Shown here: positions 1 through 6,952 of the stretch, piece after piece
Layout of the letters: the number at the start of each line of letters is the position of its first letter
Position numbering within the stretch: position 1 is the first letter of the stretch
Source: Neomesorhizobium albiziae
GTDB taxonomy: Bacteria; Pseudomonadota; Alphaproteobacteria; Rhizobiales; Rhizobiaceae
Assembly: GCF_900114255.1 (NCBI RefSeq)
Contig: NZ_FOSL01000012.1
Coordinates: 1-64,000 of the forward strand
Length of the DNA stretch: 64,000 nucleotides
Direction: 5' to 3'
Program-made: the position numbers and the translations under genes
Notes under the pieces: generated by a model
Seen by the model: only the letters and a program-made list of their open reading frames with translations
What the model was told of the DNA's origin: nothing
The model's database searches: none

Positions 1-258
1 CGACATCGCCGCGAAGATGCGCCACCAGACACCTTTGTGGCTCCACCGGCTGAAACGGCGGAAGACGCTGTTCCAGTCTCCGAAGACATCGGGCAGATCG
101 CGCCAGGGCGAGCCCGTGCGCACGATCCAAAGCACCGCTTCCACGAACATCCGGTTGTCGCGGCCCGACGAACCCCGCGTCCGTTCGTCACCGATGATGT
201 GGACCGACATGCGCTCCCACTGGTCGTCGCGAAGTATCAGACGGTCGAGAACACCCAT
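1..258 (-). CDS. IS5-family transposase, N-terminal part (cut by window edge)
   Basis: The first 86 codons of a transposase run off the left end with no stop. The protein begins MGVLDRLILRDDQWER and continues with RTRGSSGRDNRMFVEAVLWI, RTGSPWRDLP and FGDWNSVFRRFSRW. This series is the signature of the helix-turn-helix N-terminal domain of IS5/IS427-type transposases (first frame of a two-frame transposase). The DDE catalytic domain would lie in the missing part. The start is the ATG whose complement is at 256-258. The identification is confident at family level; the exact element is not assigned. Confidence 0.8.
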   Translation of the reverse strand, partial: MGVLDRLILRDDQWERMSVHIIGDERTRGSSGRDNRMFVEAVLWIVRTGSPWRDLPDVFGDWNSVFRRFSRWSHKGVWWRIFAAMS

Positions 259-318
259 GGCTGCCTCCAAAAGACAGCCTTGAATCTGATTTGCTCAGCC
301 TTGGGAATCCCAAGAGTC
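1..318 (-). mobile_element. IS5-family insertion sequence, 5' end portion
   Basis: The left edge of the window cuts through an insertion sequence that reads towards the edge. It consists of a transposase start at 258 and about 60 bp of terminal sequence ending near 318, where the minus strand begins gactcttgggattcccaagg. That outer end is inferred from the look of the sequence, because the other inverted repeat lies outside the window. Whether the element is complete cannot be told. Confidence 0.65.
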
Positions 319-341
319 CACACCACCTAGCGTCCCAAAGC

Positions 342-500
342 ACGCAGGCTGGCAACCAAATCCTGTAATCCTGCTGCTGCCTACCGGTATTCTTGACCGG
401 CAGCGAAAACTGTCCGTACCACGACGGGCTTACTCCCCCGCCCCGCTGTCCGTAAGTTGATGTCATCGAACAGATCGACATCACAAAGGACAGGACGATG
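342..500 (+). repeat. Leader A, copy 1 (upstream of the FrnE-like gene)
   Basis: About 160 bp directly upstream of the gene at 498 recur, at roughly 80% identity by eye, at 4301-4454 upstream of an unrelated gene. Shared blocks include accggtattcttgacc, cagcgaaaactgt, cgctgtccgtaa, cagatcgaca and cacaaaggacagga just before the start codon. The last block is the ribosome binding region. A short inverted repeat, ccggt-N7-accgg (near 383-399), could be an operator. The copy probably carries promoter and translation signals; that function is inferred. Confidence 0.75.
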
Positions 501-1157
501 ACGCCACAAACCCCCACCGGCCACACAGCCCCGTTGATCGTCGATTTCTTTCACGATGTCGTTTGCGGCTGGTGCTATGTCATGTCACCACGTTTGCGGC
601 AGGTCGCAGCCGAGCTAGATATCGCGGTCCGCCATCGCAGCTTCGTCCTGCAGGATTCCCGTGAAAGGATAATGGAGGCTTTCGGCACGATGGAGAAGGC
701 TAAGACCGAGATTCTTGGCCATTGGGAAGCCTGCGCGAAACAGGATGACGAGCAGCGCATCGATATCGAAGGCATGCGCGCAGAAAGCTTCGAATATCCT
801 AGTGGTCTTGCTGGCGCGCTCGCCTGCCAGGCAGCCCATATCATAGGCGGCGATGCTGCCCACTGGGACTATTTCGATGCCGTCCAGAATGCCCACCTCA
901 GCCAGCATCGCAATATCGGCAACCCGTCCGTGCTGCTCGACATCGCTGTCGATCTGGGTTTCGCGCGCGACGTCTTTGCCTCCCGCATGAACAGTGAAGC
1001 CGCCGATAGCCGGGTGCAGGCAGACCGCGACGAGGCCCGCAAGCTGGGCATTCGCTCTATTCCCACCCTGATCGTCGGTCCAGATCTCGACCGATTGCAA
1101 ACCATGCCTGCACCGGCGCTGAAGGCCCGGCTGCAAGCTGTCATGCAGAATGCATGA
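498..1157 (+). CDS. FrnE/DsbA-family thioredoxin-fold oxidoreductase
   Basis: The 219-aa protein belongs to the DsbA/2-hydroxychromene-2-carboxylate isomerase superfamily, FrnE-like branch. Near residue 20 it reads DFFHDVVCGWCYVMSPRL, in which CGWC is the CxxC redox motif. Towards the C-terminus IRSIPTLIVG holds the expected cis-proline. A helical insertion (residues 50-150) separates the two thioredoxin halves. There is no signal peptide, so it should act in the cytoplasm, probably as a thiol-disulfide oxidoreductase or glutathione-dependent isomerase; the substrate is unknown. The ATG follows the aaaggacagg ribosome-binding sequence, which is part of the duplicated leader A. The stop overlaps the start of leader B, and the exported cyclase follows 46 bp downstream, so the two genes are probably co-transcribed. 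Confidence 0.8.
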   Translation: MTPQTPTGHTAPLIVDFFHDVVCGWCYVMSPRLRQVAAELDIAVRHRSFVLQDSRERIMEAFGTMEKAKTEILGHWEACAKQDDEQRIDIEGMRAESFEYPSGLAGALACQAAHIIGGDAAHWDYFDAVQNAHLSQHRNIGNPSVLLDIAVDLGFARDVFASRMNSEAADSRVQADRDEARKLGIRSIPTLIVGPDLDRLQTMPAPALKARLQAVMQNA

Positions 1158-1293
1158 CAGCATCTCGGAAACTCTCGGCCCCAACCTCCGAAAGGAAAGA
1201 AACATGAAACGCTCCCGTACACTTCGCGTATTCGGCCTGCTATTGCTCGGCAGCGCCAGCCTTTCGACCGAAGCACAAATAGCCCATGCCGAC
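1151..1293 (+). repeat. Leader B, copy 1 (RBS and signal-peptide coding segment of the cyclase gene)
   Basis: This stretch covers the end of the FrnE-like gene, the ribosome binding site (gaaaggaaagaaac) and the first 30 codons of the exported cyclase. It recurs at 5635-5782 in front of a different gene body. Shared blocks include gcatctc, aaactctc, aacctc, gaaaggaa, aaacatgaaa, ttcgcgta, ggcctgct and gaagcacaaat. The signal peptides match too: MKRSRTLRVFGLLLLGSASL here and MKVSHAIRVIGLLLLGGASL in the second copy. In this copy the codon after SASL is TCG (Ser), so the frame is open. Confidence 0.8.
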
Positions 1294-2235
1294 GGTAACG
1301 CAAAAGCGCCCGTTGCCACCAGCGGTCAGGAAGTTGGCATCAGCCCGTGGGGTCCGGACGATGAAATCGGCCGCCTCAACCTGATCACGCCGGAATCGCG
1401 CGCCGCCGTCCTGTCGCGGATCAAGGGCGGCAAGGCATACGATCTGGCGACGGACTACTATATAGGCATGCCGAGCTGGCAGGCTGCGGGCGATCCACAT
1501 TACCAGTTCTGGATGACCCATACGCCGCGCGGCACGGAGGTGGATGACCCGATGGGCGTCGGCAAGGAAATGAATGCCACCCGTAGTTACACGGGATCGG
1601 CGTTTTCCATGTATAGCCATACCGGCACCCACATCGACGCGCTCAACCATTTCGGTATTCATGGCAAGATCTGGAACGGTTTCAAGGCCGACGAGCAGCT
1701 AGGCGATCGCGGCTGGAAGCGCACCGGCATTGAAAAGTTCCCGCCACTCATCGCCCGGGGCGTCATGATCGATATTGCCGCGGCCAAGGGCTTGGACATG
1801 CTGTCGGACGGTTATCGGATCACCCGTCAGGATATCAAGGACGCACTGGCACGCCAGAACTCCACCTTGCAGGAAGGCGACATCGTTCTGATCCGAACCG
1901 GCCGTATGAAACTGTTTAACGACCCGCAAGCCTATATGGCAAACCCTCCCGGCATGGGATTGGATGCGGCACGCTACCTCGTCGAAGAAGGTGGCGCGAT
2001 GGTGGTCGGCGCAGACAATCTGAGCTTCGAAGCCTTTCCTTCGGAAGTGCCGGACGATTATGTGCCGCTCCACACCTACCTGCTGGCGCAGCAGGGCGCT
2101 CCGATCATCGAGTTGCTCGCACTTGATGAGCTGTCACGGGACAAGGTCTATGAGTTCGCCTTCATCGGCGGCCCGCTGAAAATCCGTGGCGGCGATGCAG
2201 CCCCTCTACGTCCGGTTGCTCTGCCACTCCAGTAG
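1204..2235 (+). CDS. Exported cyclase-family (kynurenine formamidase-like) hydrolase
   Basis: This 343-aa protein starts with a clear Sec signal peptide (KRSR, then FGLLLLGSASLSTEAQIAHA), so it should be periplasmic. The mature part matches the cyclase/kynurenine-formamidase fold: GPDDEIGRLNLITPE near the start, the metal-binding SHTGTHIDALNHF motif (H-x-G-T-H-x-D), IARGVMIDI, the GDIVLIRTG strand, and a C-terminal half with YLVEEGGAMVVGADN and PLHTYLLAQQGAPIIE. Family members hydrolyse amide or lactone bonds using a bound metal; the substrate here is not known. The ATG at 1204 is preferred over upstream starts because it follows GAAAGGAAAGAAAC and begins the signal peptide. Its 5' end is part of duplicated leader B. 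Confidence 0.85.
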   Translation: MKRSRTLRVFGLLLLGSASLSTEAQIAHADGNAKAPVATSGQEVGISPWGPDDEIGRLNLITPESRAAVLSRIKGGKAYDLATDYYIGMPSWQAAGDPHYQFWMTHTPRGTEVDDPMGVGKEMNATRSYTGSAFSMYSHTGTHIDALNHFGIHGKIWNGFKADEQLGDRGWKRTGIEKFPPLIARGVMIDIAAAKGLDMLSDGYRITRQDIKDALARQNSTLQEGDIVLIRTGRMKLFNDPQAYMANPPGMGLDAARYLVEEGGAMVVGADNLSFEAFPSEVPDDYVPLHTYLLAQQGAPIIELLALDELSRDKVYEFAFIGGPLKIRGGDAAPLRPVALPLQ

Positions 2236-2300
2236 CTGAAAACCGGCTTTCCAATTTCGAAGCGGCGGCAGAGCACCCTCAACCGGGCGACGATATCGCG

Positions 2301-2537
2301 ATGGCGGCCTCGGTTCTATTTCTCGAAGGGCGTATTCGGCGGCGGCTTCGCGGATTACTCGACCAACGGCAGCTCGATCGCGCCTGCTATGGATTGCTGG
2401 TCGTCACGGCATTGAAGCTGCTGTGGGACGGGGTCTCCGGGTATCTAGGCGGGTGGGGATCGGGCCGCGATTGTCCGCTTTTAGCCCCCGATGAAAAAGC
2501 GGAACGTGAGCACGCCCCCGTGGCTACACACAAATGA
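2301..2537 (+). pseudogene. Remnant of a TauE/SafE-family permease, C-terminal end
   Basis: The open frame encodes 78 aa, of which roughly residues 8-50 (EGRIRRRLRGLLDQRQLDRA and CYGLLVVTALKLLWDGV) look like the last loop and last membrane helix of a TauE/SafE (sulfite exporter family) permease. The upstream helices are absent, and the following residues (from GSGRDCPLL) do not fit the family. It is best read as a 3' gene fragment left by rearrangement between the cyclase and epoxide hydrolase genes. The family assignment rests on the short helix motif only. Confidence 0.45.
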
Positions 2538-2588
2538 TGGCAAGCGGCGCAATCAGGCGGCCGCACCAACCAGACCTCGAGGTACGAA

Positions 2589-4001
2589 ATGAGTAATACA
2601 CGCAAATTCGTCGTCGTTGATGGCGCATCGCAGAATATCGGCTCGGGCCCAGAAGATGCCTTCCTGAACGAGGGCAATCGCGTTGCCGCCGTACCGCGCT
2701 CGCGACAATCACTTCGAAGGATGCTCGCCGCGGCTTCTGTCGGGACAATCGGGCTTTTGGTCGCAACAGCTGCAACCGCGGAAGGGTCAGCCACCGAGGC
2801 CCCAGCCGTTGCCACGCAGCCAGCCCAGAACGCCTCGATCCGCCCGTTCAGCTTCCAAGCGTCCGAGGCAGCACTGGCTGACCTCAAGCAGCGGGTCACA
2901 GCGACGCGATGGCCGGACCAAGAACTTGTTCAAGACGACACCCAGGGCGTGCGGCTGGCGACGATGCAGAAGCTCGCCGACTACTGGGCAAGTCAGTACG
3001 ACTGGCGCAGGGTCGAGGCAAACCTCAACAAGTATCCCCAGTTCGTCACCAACATCGACGGCGTGGATATCCACTTCATCCATGTGAAGTCCAAGTACAA
3101 GAACGCCTTACCGGTGATCATTACGCATGGCTGGCCGGGCTCGATCATCGAGCAATTGAAGATTATCGACCGGCTGACCGACCCGACCGCGCATGCCGGC
3201 ACCGAAGCCGATGCGTTCGACGTGGTGATCCCGTCGCTACCCGGCTACGGCTTTTCAGGCAAGCCCACCGAACTCGGCTGGGGTCCCCAGCGTGTCGCGC
3301 GGGCCTGGACCGTGTTGATGGACCGTCTGGGCTACAAGAAATACGTCGCCCAGGGCGGCGATTGGGGTGACGCTGTCAACGAGCAGATGGCGGTACAGAA
3401 GCCGGCCGGACTGCTCGGCATCCATACCAACATGCCCGGCACGCTTCCCGACAATATATCGGCGGCACTGGGCGGCGCTCCGAAGCCGACGGGCCTGTCG
3501 GACGACGAGGACTACGCATGGAAGCAACTCGATTTCTTCTACAAGCATCGTGTCGGCTACGCGCTGGAAATGGGTGCCCGCCCGCAGACCCTCTATGGCC
3601 TGGACGATTCGCCGATTGCGCTTGCCGCCTGGATGATCGATCATGACCCGGAGAGCCAGAAGCTGATCAATCGCGTCTTTGACGGAGCGACTGAGGGGCT
3701 GACGAAGGATGATATCCTCGACAACATCACGCTCTACTGGCTGACCAAGACAGGGCTCTCCTCCGGGCGCTTGTTCTGGGAAAGCAAGCTCGCTTTCTTC
3801 GCGCCCAAGGGCGTGACCATCCCGGTTGCGGTCAGCGCTTTCCCGGATGAGATCTACACGGCCCCGGAAAGCTGGTCGCGCAAGGCTTTCCCAAACCTGA
3901 TGTTCTACAAGCGCCATGAGAAGGGCGGTCACTTCGCCGCCTGGGAGCAGCCGCAGGCTCTTGTCGAGGATATTCGCGAGAGCTTTCGGTCGCTGCGCTG
4001 A
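2589..4001 (+). CDS. Epoxide hydrolase (EHN-type alpha/beta hydrolase), exported, with SDR-like N-terminal extension
   Basis: The 470-aa protein is an epoxide hydrolase of the EHN class. After a signal-like segment (about residues 38-66, RSRQSLRRMLAAASVGTIGL) comes the EHN lid domain (IRPFSFQASEAALADLKQRV to DWRRVEANLNKYPQF) and the alpha/beta core: ITHGWPGS (oxyanion loop), PSLPGYGFSGKP and GGDWGD with the Asp nucleophile. The C-terminal KGGHFAAWEQP holds the catalytic His. It opens epoxides to diols. The first ~37 residues (KFVVVDGASQNIGSG...) resemble the Rossmann start of a short-chain dehydrogenase with a damaged TGxxxGIG motif, so the reading frame appears fused to a foreign 5' end. An alternative internal ATG at 2721 would start inside the signal segment. 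A hairpin at 4052 may end transcription. Confidence 0.85.
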   Translation: MSNTRKFVVVDGASQNIGSGPEDAFLNEGNRVAAVPRSRQSLRRMLAAASVGTIGLLVATAATAEGSATEAPAVATQPAQNASIRPFSFQASEAALADLKQRVTATRWPDQELVQDDTQGVRLATMQKLADYWASQYDWRRVEANLNKYPQFVTNIDGVDIHFIHVKSKYKNALPVIITHGWPGSIIEQLKIIDRLTDPTAHAGTEADAFDVVIPSLPGYGFSGKPTELGWGPQRVARAWTVLMDRLGYKKYVAQGGDWGDAVNEQMAVQKPAGLLGIHTNMPGTLPDNISAALGGAPKPTGLSDDEDYAWKQLDFFYKHRVGYALEMGARPQTLYGLDDSPIALAAWMIDHDPESQKLINRVFDGATEGLTKDDILDNITLYWLTKTGLSSGRLFWESKLAFFAPKGVTIPVAVSAFPDEIYTAPESWSRKAFPNLMFYKRHEKGGHFAAWEQPQALVEDIRESFRSLR

Positions 4002-4051
4002 GGTCATTGGCGGGCGGCGATACGCTGCCCCCGGTCTTGTTGAGAAAGCAC

Positions 4052-4088
4052 GCCGCCTGCGTCCCTCGTCGGGGGCGCAGGCGGCTTT
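4052..4088 (+). terminator. Candidate rho-independent terminator after the epoxide hydrolase
   Basis: A perfect 10-bp stem (gccgcctgcg at 4052-4061 with cgcaggcggc at 4076-4085) encloses a 14-nt loop and is followed by TTTC. It lies 51 bp past the epoxide hydrolase stop. The T-run is short, so efficiency is uncertain. Confidence 0.5.
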
Positions 4089-4300
4089 CGTCACCGCTGC
4101 CAGTCAAAAATCCAGGCAGAACTGCCCGACTAGCTGCAATCCGATCGTCGCTCCGTGGTGGTCGAGGAGACTGCCGACGCGCGGCGCTATAGGTAAAGGC
4201 CTTCGTGGAATTTCTGGCGCGTCGCCTGCCTTCCGTCATGAATGACTACGGCTGGCCCCTAAAGCCGCACCATCTCTTTGCCCTCACATATTCCAAATTG

Positions 4301-4454
4301 CGCGCAGTCTGGCATCCAAATTCTGTGATCGTGCTGCTGCTGCTGACCGGTATTCTTGACCGTCAGCGAAAACTGTTCGTCCCACGGCGAGCTTTTTCCC
4401 CGGCCACGCTGTCCGTAAAACAAGCAGATCGACACCACAAAGGACAGGATGATG
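4301..4454 (+). repeat. Leader A, copy 2 (upstream of the nitroreductase remnant)
   Basis: This is the second copy of the ~155-bp leader described at 342-500. It runs up to and includes acaaaggacaggatgatg at the start codon of the next frame. It differs from copy 1 by scattered substitutions, one extra ctg triplet near 4340 and a short deletion near 4420. The identity stops at the start codon: the downstream coding sequences are unrelated. Confidence 0.75.
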
Positions 4455-4754
4455 ATGCGAGCGGAACGTGCCAATGTCACACGATTGACAAGCCTCGCTG
4501 CGTTGACGGCCTCAATCGCGCACGAAGCGGTTCGCAGCGCTACGCTCGGCGCTTCGATGCTGATGATGGCTGCATCCGCCATGGGGTTCTCGACCGGCCC
4601 GATGGTCGACTCCAACGCCCATTCGTTGGTTGCCGAATTCGGGCTCGCGTCAGACGAATTGCCCGTGATGCTTGTCGCCCTGGGTCGCTGCCTGCCGCGA
4701 AACTGGCCGCAAAAGCCGCGACGGCCGATCGAACCCGTCCTCGAACTTGTGTGA
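4449..4754 (+). pseudogene. Nitroreductase-family remnant, C-terminal part fused to leader A
   Basis: The 101-aa frame corresponds to the last third of an FMN-dependent nitroreductase: AVRSATLGASMLMMAASAMG, then GPMVDSNAHSLVAEFGL, the strand DELPVMLVALGR, and the hallmark ending NWPQKPRRPIEPVLEL. The first two thirds, including the N-terminal FMN-binding arginines, are missing; only about 20 residues precede the conserved part. It begins at the ATG supplied by leader A copy 2. It could be translated but is very unlikely to bind FMN, and looks like the residue of an in-frame deletion. The EamA gene starts 8 bp downstream. Confidence 0.6.
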
Positions 4755-4762
4755 GGGGGCCT

Positions 4763-5695
4763 ATGACCAGCCGCTTTGCCGATGTTCTCGCGGCCGCGGT
4801 CGCACCCGCAATATGGGGAACGACGTACATCGTCACCACCGAATTTCTACCGCCGGACCGGCCGTTGACCGTCGCCATGCTGAGAGCGCTTCCGGCGGGT
4901 TTGTTGCTGCTCGCAGCCGTGGGTTCGATGCCAAGCGGCAAATGGTGGGGTCGCGTTTTTCTTCTGGGCGCGCTGAATTTTTCCATCTTCTGGTATCTGC
5001 TGTTCGTTGCCGCCTATCGACTGCCTGGCGGCGTCGCGGCCACGATAGGGGCGATGCAGCCGCTTTTCGTACTTGTCCTGGCGCGCTTCATGATCGGAAC
5101 GCCGGTACGCCTAGTCGCCGTCGTTGCTGCGCTTGCAGGAGTTCTCGGCGTCGCGATGCTAATACTGCAGCCCAATGCGAGGCTCGATCCGCTGGGACTG
5201 ATAGCAGGTCTCGGCAGCGCCGTATCTCTTGCGGCGGGCTTAGTGCTGAGCAAGCGCTGGCAAGCGCCGGTCTCGGCGCTCACTTTCTCGGCCTGGCAAC
5301 TAACCGCCGGCGGATTGCTGCTTTTGCCGGTCGCTCTTATGATGGAGCCCGCCCTGCCCATTCCGAGCGCGAAGAACCTGGTCGGCTTCATCTGGCTTGC
5401 CGTGCCCGGCGCGGCTTTGACCTACATCGTTTGGTTTCGCGGCATTGCCCGGCTCGGGCCTGCGGCTGTCGCCCCGCTTGGCCTGTTAAGCCCGGTCGTC
5501 GCAGTGATGATCGGCTGGATAGTATTGGGCCAGAGCCTCGGAGCGCTCCAATTAGCTGGTATGACGATCGTGCTGCTTAGCGTTTGGGCGGGGCAGAAGG
5601 TCCCGCAGGCCGCTCAGGTACCTCGACCTAGCAGCATGCGTGACCGCATCTCCCGAAAACTCTCAACTTCCAACCTCGAAAGGAAGGAAACATGA
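4763..5695 (+). CDS. EamA/DMT-family transporter (10 TM)
   Basis: The product is a drug/metabolite transporter of the EamA (RhaT/PecM-like) family, an inner-membrane exporter of unknown substrate. The 310 aa from the ATG at 4763 contain about ten hydrophobic helices in two repeats. The first repeat opens with AAAVAPAIWGTTYIVTTEFL and RPLTVAMLRALPAG; the second has ALTFSAWQLTAGGLLLLPVA, GAALTYIVWFRGIARLGP and APLGLLSPVVAVMIGWIVLG. A GTGAGGGGGCCT stretch lies just before the start. The frame is open far upstream, but that part lacks membrane segments. The last ~22 residues (SSMRDRISRKLSTSNLERKE) are encoded by leader B copy 2, so the native C-terminus has been replaced or extended. The stop overlaps the ATG at 5692. 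Confidence 0.85.
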   Translation: MTSRFADVLAAAVAPAIWGTTYIVTTEFLPPDRPLTVAMLRALPAGLLLLAAVGSMPSGKWWGRVFLLGALNFSIFWYLLFVAAYRLPGGVAATIGAMQPLFVLVLARFMIGTPVRLVAVVAALAGVLGVAMLILQPNARLDPLGLIAGLGSAVSLAAGLVLSKRWQAPVSALTFSAWQLTAGGLLLLPVALMMEPALPIPSAKNLVGFIWLAVPGAALTYIVWFRGIARLGPAAVAPLGLLSPVVAVMIGWIVLGQSLGALQLAGMTIVLLSVWAGQKVPQAAQVPRPSSMRDRISRKLSTSNLERKET

Positions 5696-5782
5696 AAGTC
5701 TCCCATGCAATTCGCGTAATTGGCCTGCTCTTGCTCGGCGGCGCGAGTCTTTAGACAGAAGCACAAATCGCCCATGCCGCCG
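5635..5782 (+). repeat. Leader B, copy 2, with interrupted signal-peptide coding segment
   Basis: This second copy of leader B includes the binding site GAAAGGAAGGAAAC and an ATG at 5692 encoding MKVSHAIRVIGLLLLGGASL. Codon 21 is TAG (5752-5754), where copy 1 has TCG (Ser). After the stop the frame continues TEAQIAHAADVKSVSRL straight into the beta-propeller-like protein at 5785. A single C-to-A change therefore separates the signal peptide from the body of the downstream gene. Confidence 0.75.
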
Positions 5783-5784
5783 AC

Positions 5785-6945
5785 GTGAAGTCCGTATCGA
5801 GGCTCACATTCGGCCCCGACAACATTCTCTTTGTTGCCGACTGGAAAGCCGCCCAGGTGCATGCGCTGGCGTTGCCGGTGCCCGTGCCCAGAAGCGGCGA
5901 AGGCACCTTCAATATCCTGGACCTGGAGGCATTGCTCTCCAGGTCGCTAGGCGGTGGCAAGGTCAAGGTCGAAGACATGGCGGCGCGCTCGGGCGAGGTG
6001 TATCTGGCAGTAAGCGTCGGAGCGACCAAGACGCCGGCGGTTGTTGCAGTCACTTCCGACCAAAAGGTGCGCAAGCTCAACCTTGCGAGCATGAAGTCGA
6101 CGGCGGTGACACTGACGAACCCGAACAACTCCAAGTACGAGTTCTGGAAGGAAACACCGGAACGCAGCTTCACGGTCACGGACATGAAGTGGAACAACGG
6201 CGAGTTGTTCGTTGCGGGCCTGTCAAATCAGGATTTCGCGTCGACTCTGCGTCGCATCCCATACCCGTTCACCAGCCAACAGACGATGACGTCGGTGGAG
6301 ATCTACCACACCACGCACAACCAGATTGAAACGCGCGCTCCCATTCGCGCAATCTCGTTCGCAACGCTTGGTGGAAAGCCTTACGTCGTCGCCGCGTATC
6401 TCTGCACTCCGCTCGTGACCATCCCGCTCGAGGACTTGAAGGACGGTGCGCACATCAAGGGCAAGGCAATCGCGGAACTGGGCTATGGCAACACCCCCGC
6501 GGACATGATTTCGTACAGCGCCAAGGACCCGAGCGGCAAGCCGCAAGACATGCTGATGCTTTTGAATTACCAACGCTCGGGCAACATCATCCCGGTCTCA
6601 GAGGTCGAGGCTGCGAACGAGAAACCCGGCATCGACAAGCCCGTGCCTGCTGGCCACATCGTCGGCGTGCAGGAGACGCCGGCACCGCTGGTGGGGGCCA
6701 CCCGCATTGACAACCTCGACGACCAGTTCTTCATCGTTGTGCGCCGAGAGCTGGAGAAGGATGCCCTGCAGTTGGTGTCGTTCGACAAGGCCATGCTGTT
6801 CCGGCTAACCGATTACGTCTCCGAGTACGACTTCCCCCAGTACCGCTACAACAACGACGAGTTCCAACTCAAGTACTTCAAGCCTGCCCATGACATCCTG
6901 ATGAAGCAGGAAGGGTTCCCCGAACTCATCGGTTCGCACGAGTGA
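5785..6945 (+). CDS. Unidentified beta-propeller-like protein, signal peptide split off by a TAG
   Basis: The function is not recognised. The 386-aa product has repeated short hydrophobic strands of propeller style (RLTFGPDNILFVADWKAAQV, GEVYLAVSVGATKTPAVVAV, NNGELFVAGLSNQDF, KPYVVAAYLCTPLVTIPLED), as in proteins reporting on stored or bound quantities. The frame reads through upstream into a signal peptide starting at 5692, but an in-frame TAG at 5752 interrupts it. As written, translation would need the GTG at 5785, giving a protein without export signal. Either the gene is decaying, or the TAG is a sequencing error and the true gene is 5692-6945 (periplasmic). It is followed after 7 bp by a secreted partner, suggesting a two-gene unit. 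Confidence 0.65.
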   Translation: MKSVSRLTFGPDNILFVADWKAAQVHALALPVPVPRSGEGTFNILDLEALLSRSLGGGKVKVEDMAARSGEVYLAVSVGATKTPAVVAVTSDQKVRKLNLASMKSTAVTLTNPNNSKYEFWKETPERSFTVTDMKWNNGELFVAGLSNQDFASTLRRIPYPFTSQQTMTSVEIYHTTHNQIETRAPIRAISFATLGGKPYVVAAYLCTPLVTIPLEDLKDGAHIKGKAIAELGYGNTPADMISYSAKDPSGKPQDMLMLLNYQRSGNIIPVSEVEAANEKPGIDKPVPAGHIVGVQETPAPLVGATRIDNLDDQFFIVVRRELEKDALQLVSFDKAMLFRLTDYVSEYDFPQYRYNNDEFQLKYFKPAHDILMKQEGFPELIGSHE

Positions 6946-6952
6946 GACCGCT

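Noticed and set aside
4205-4762. 186-residue upstream extension of the EamA transporter
   Set aside because: It runs through leader A and the nitroreductase remnant in another frame and has no membrane segments. The ATG at 4763 fits the family.
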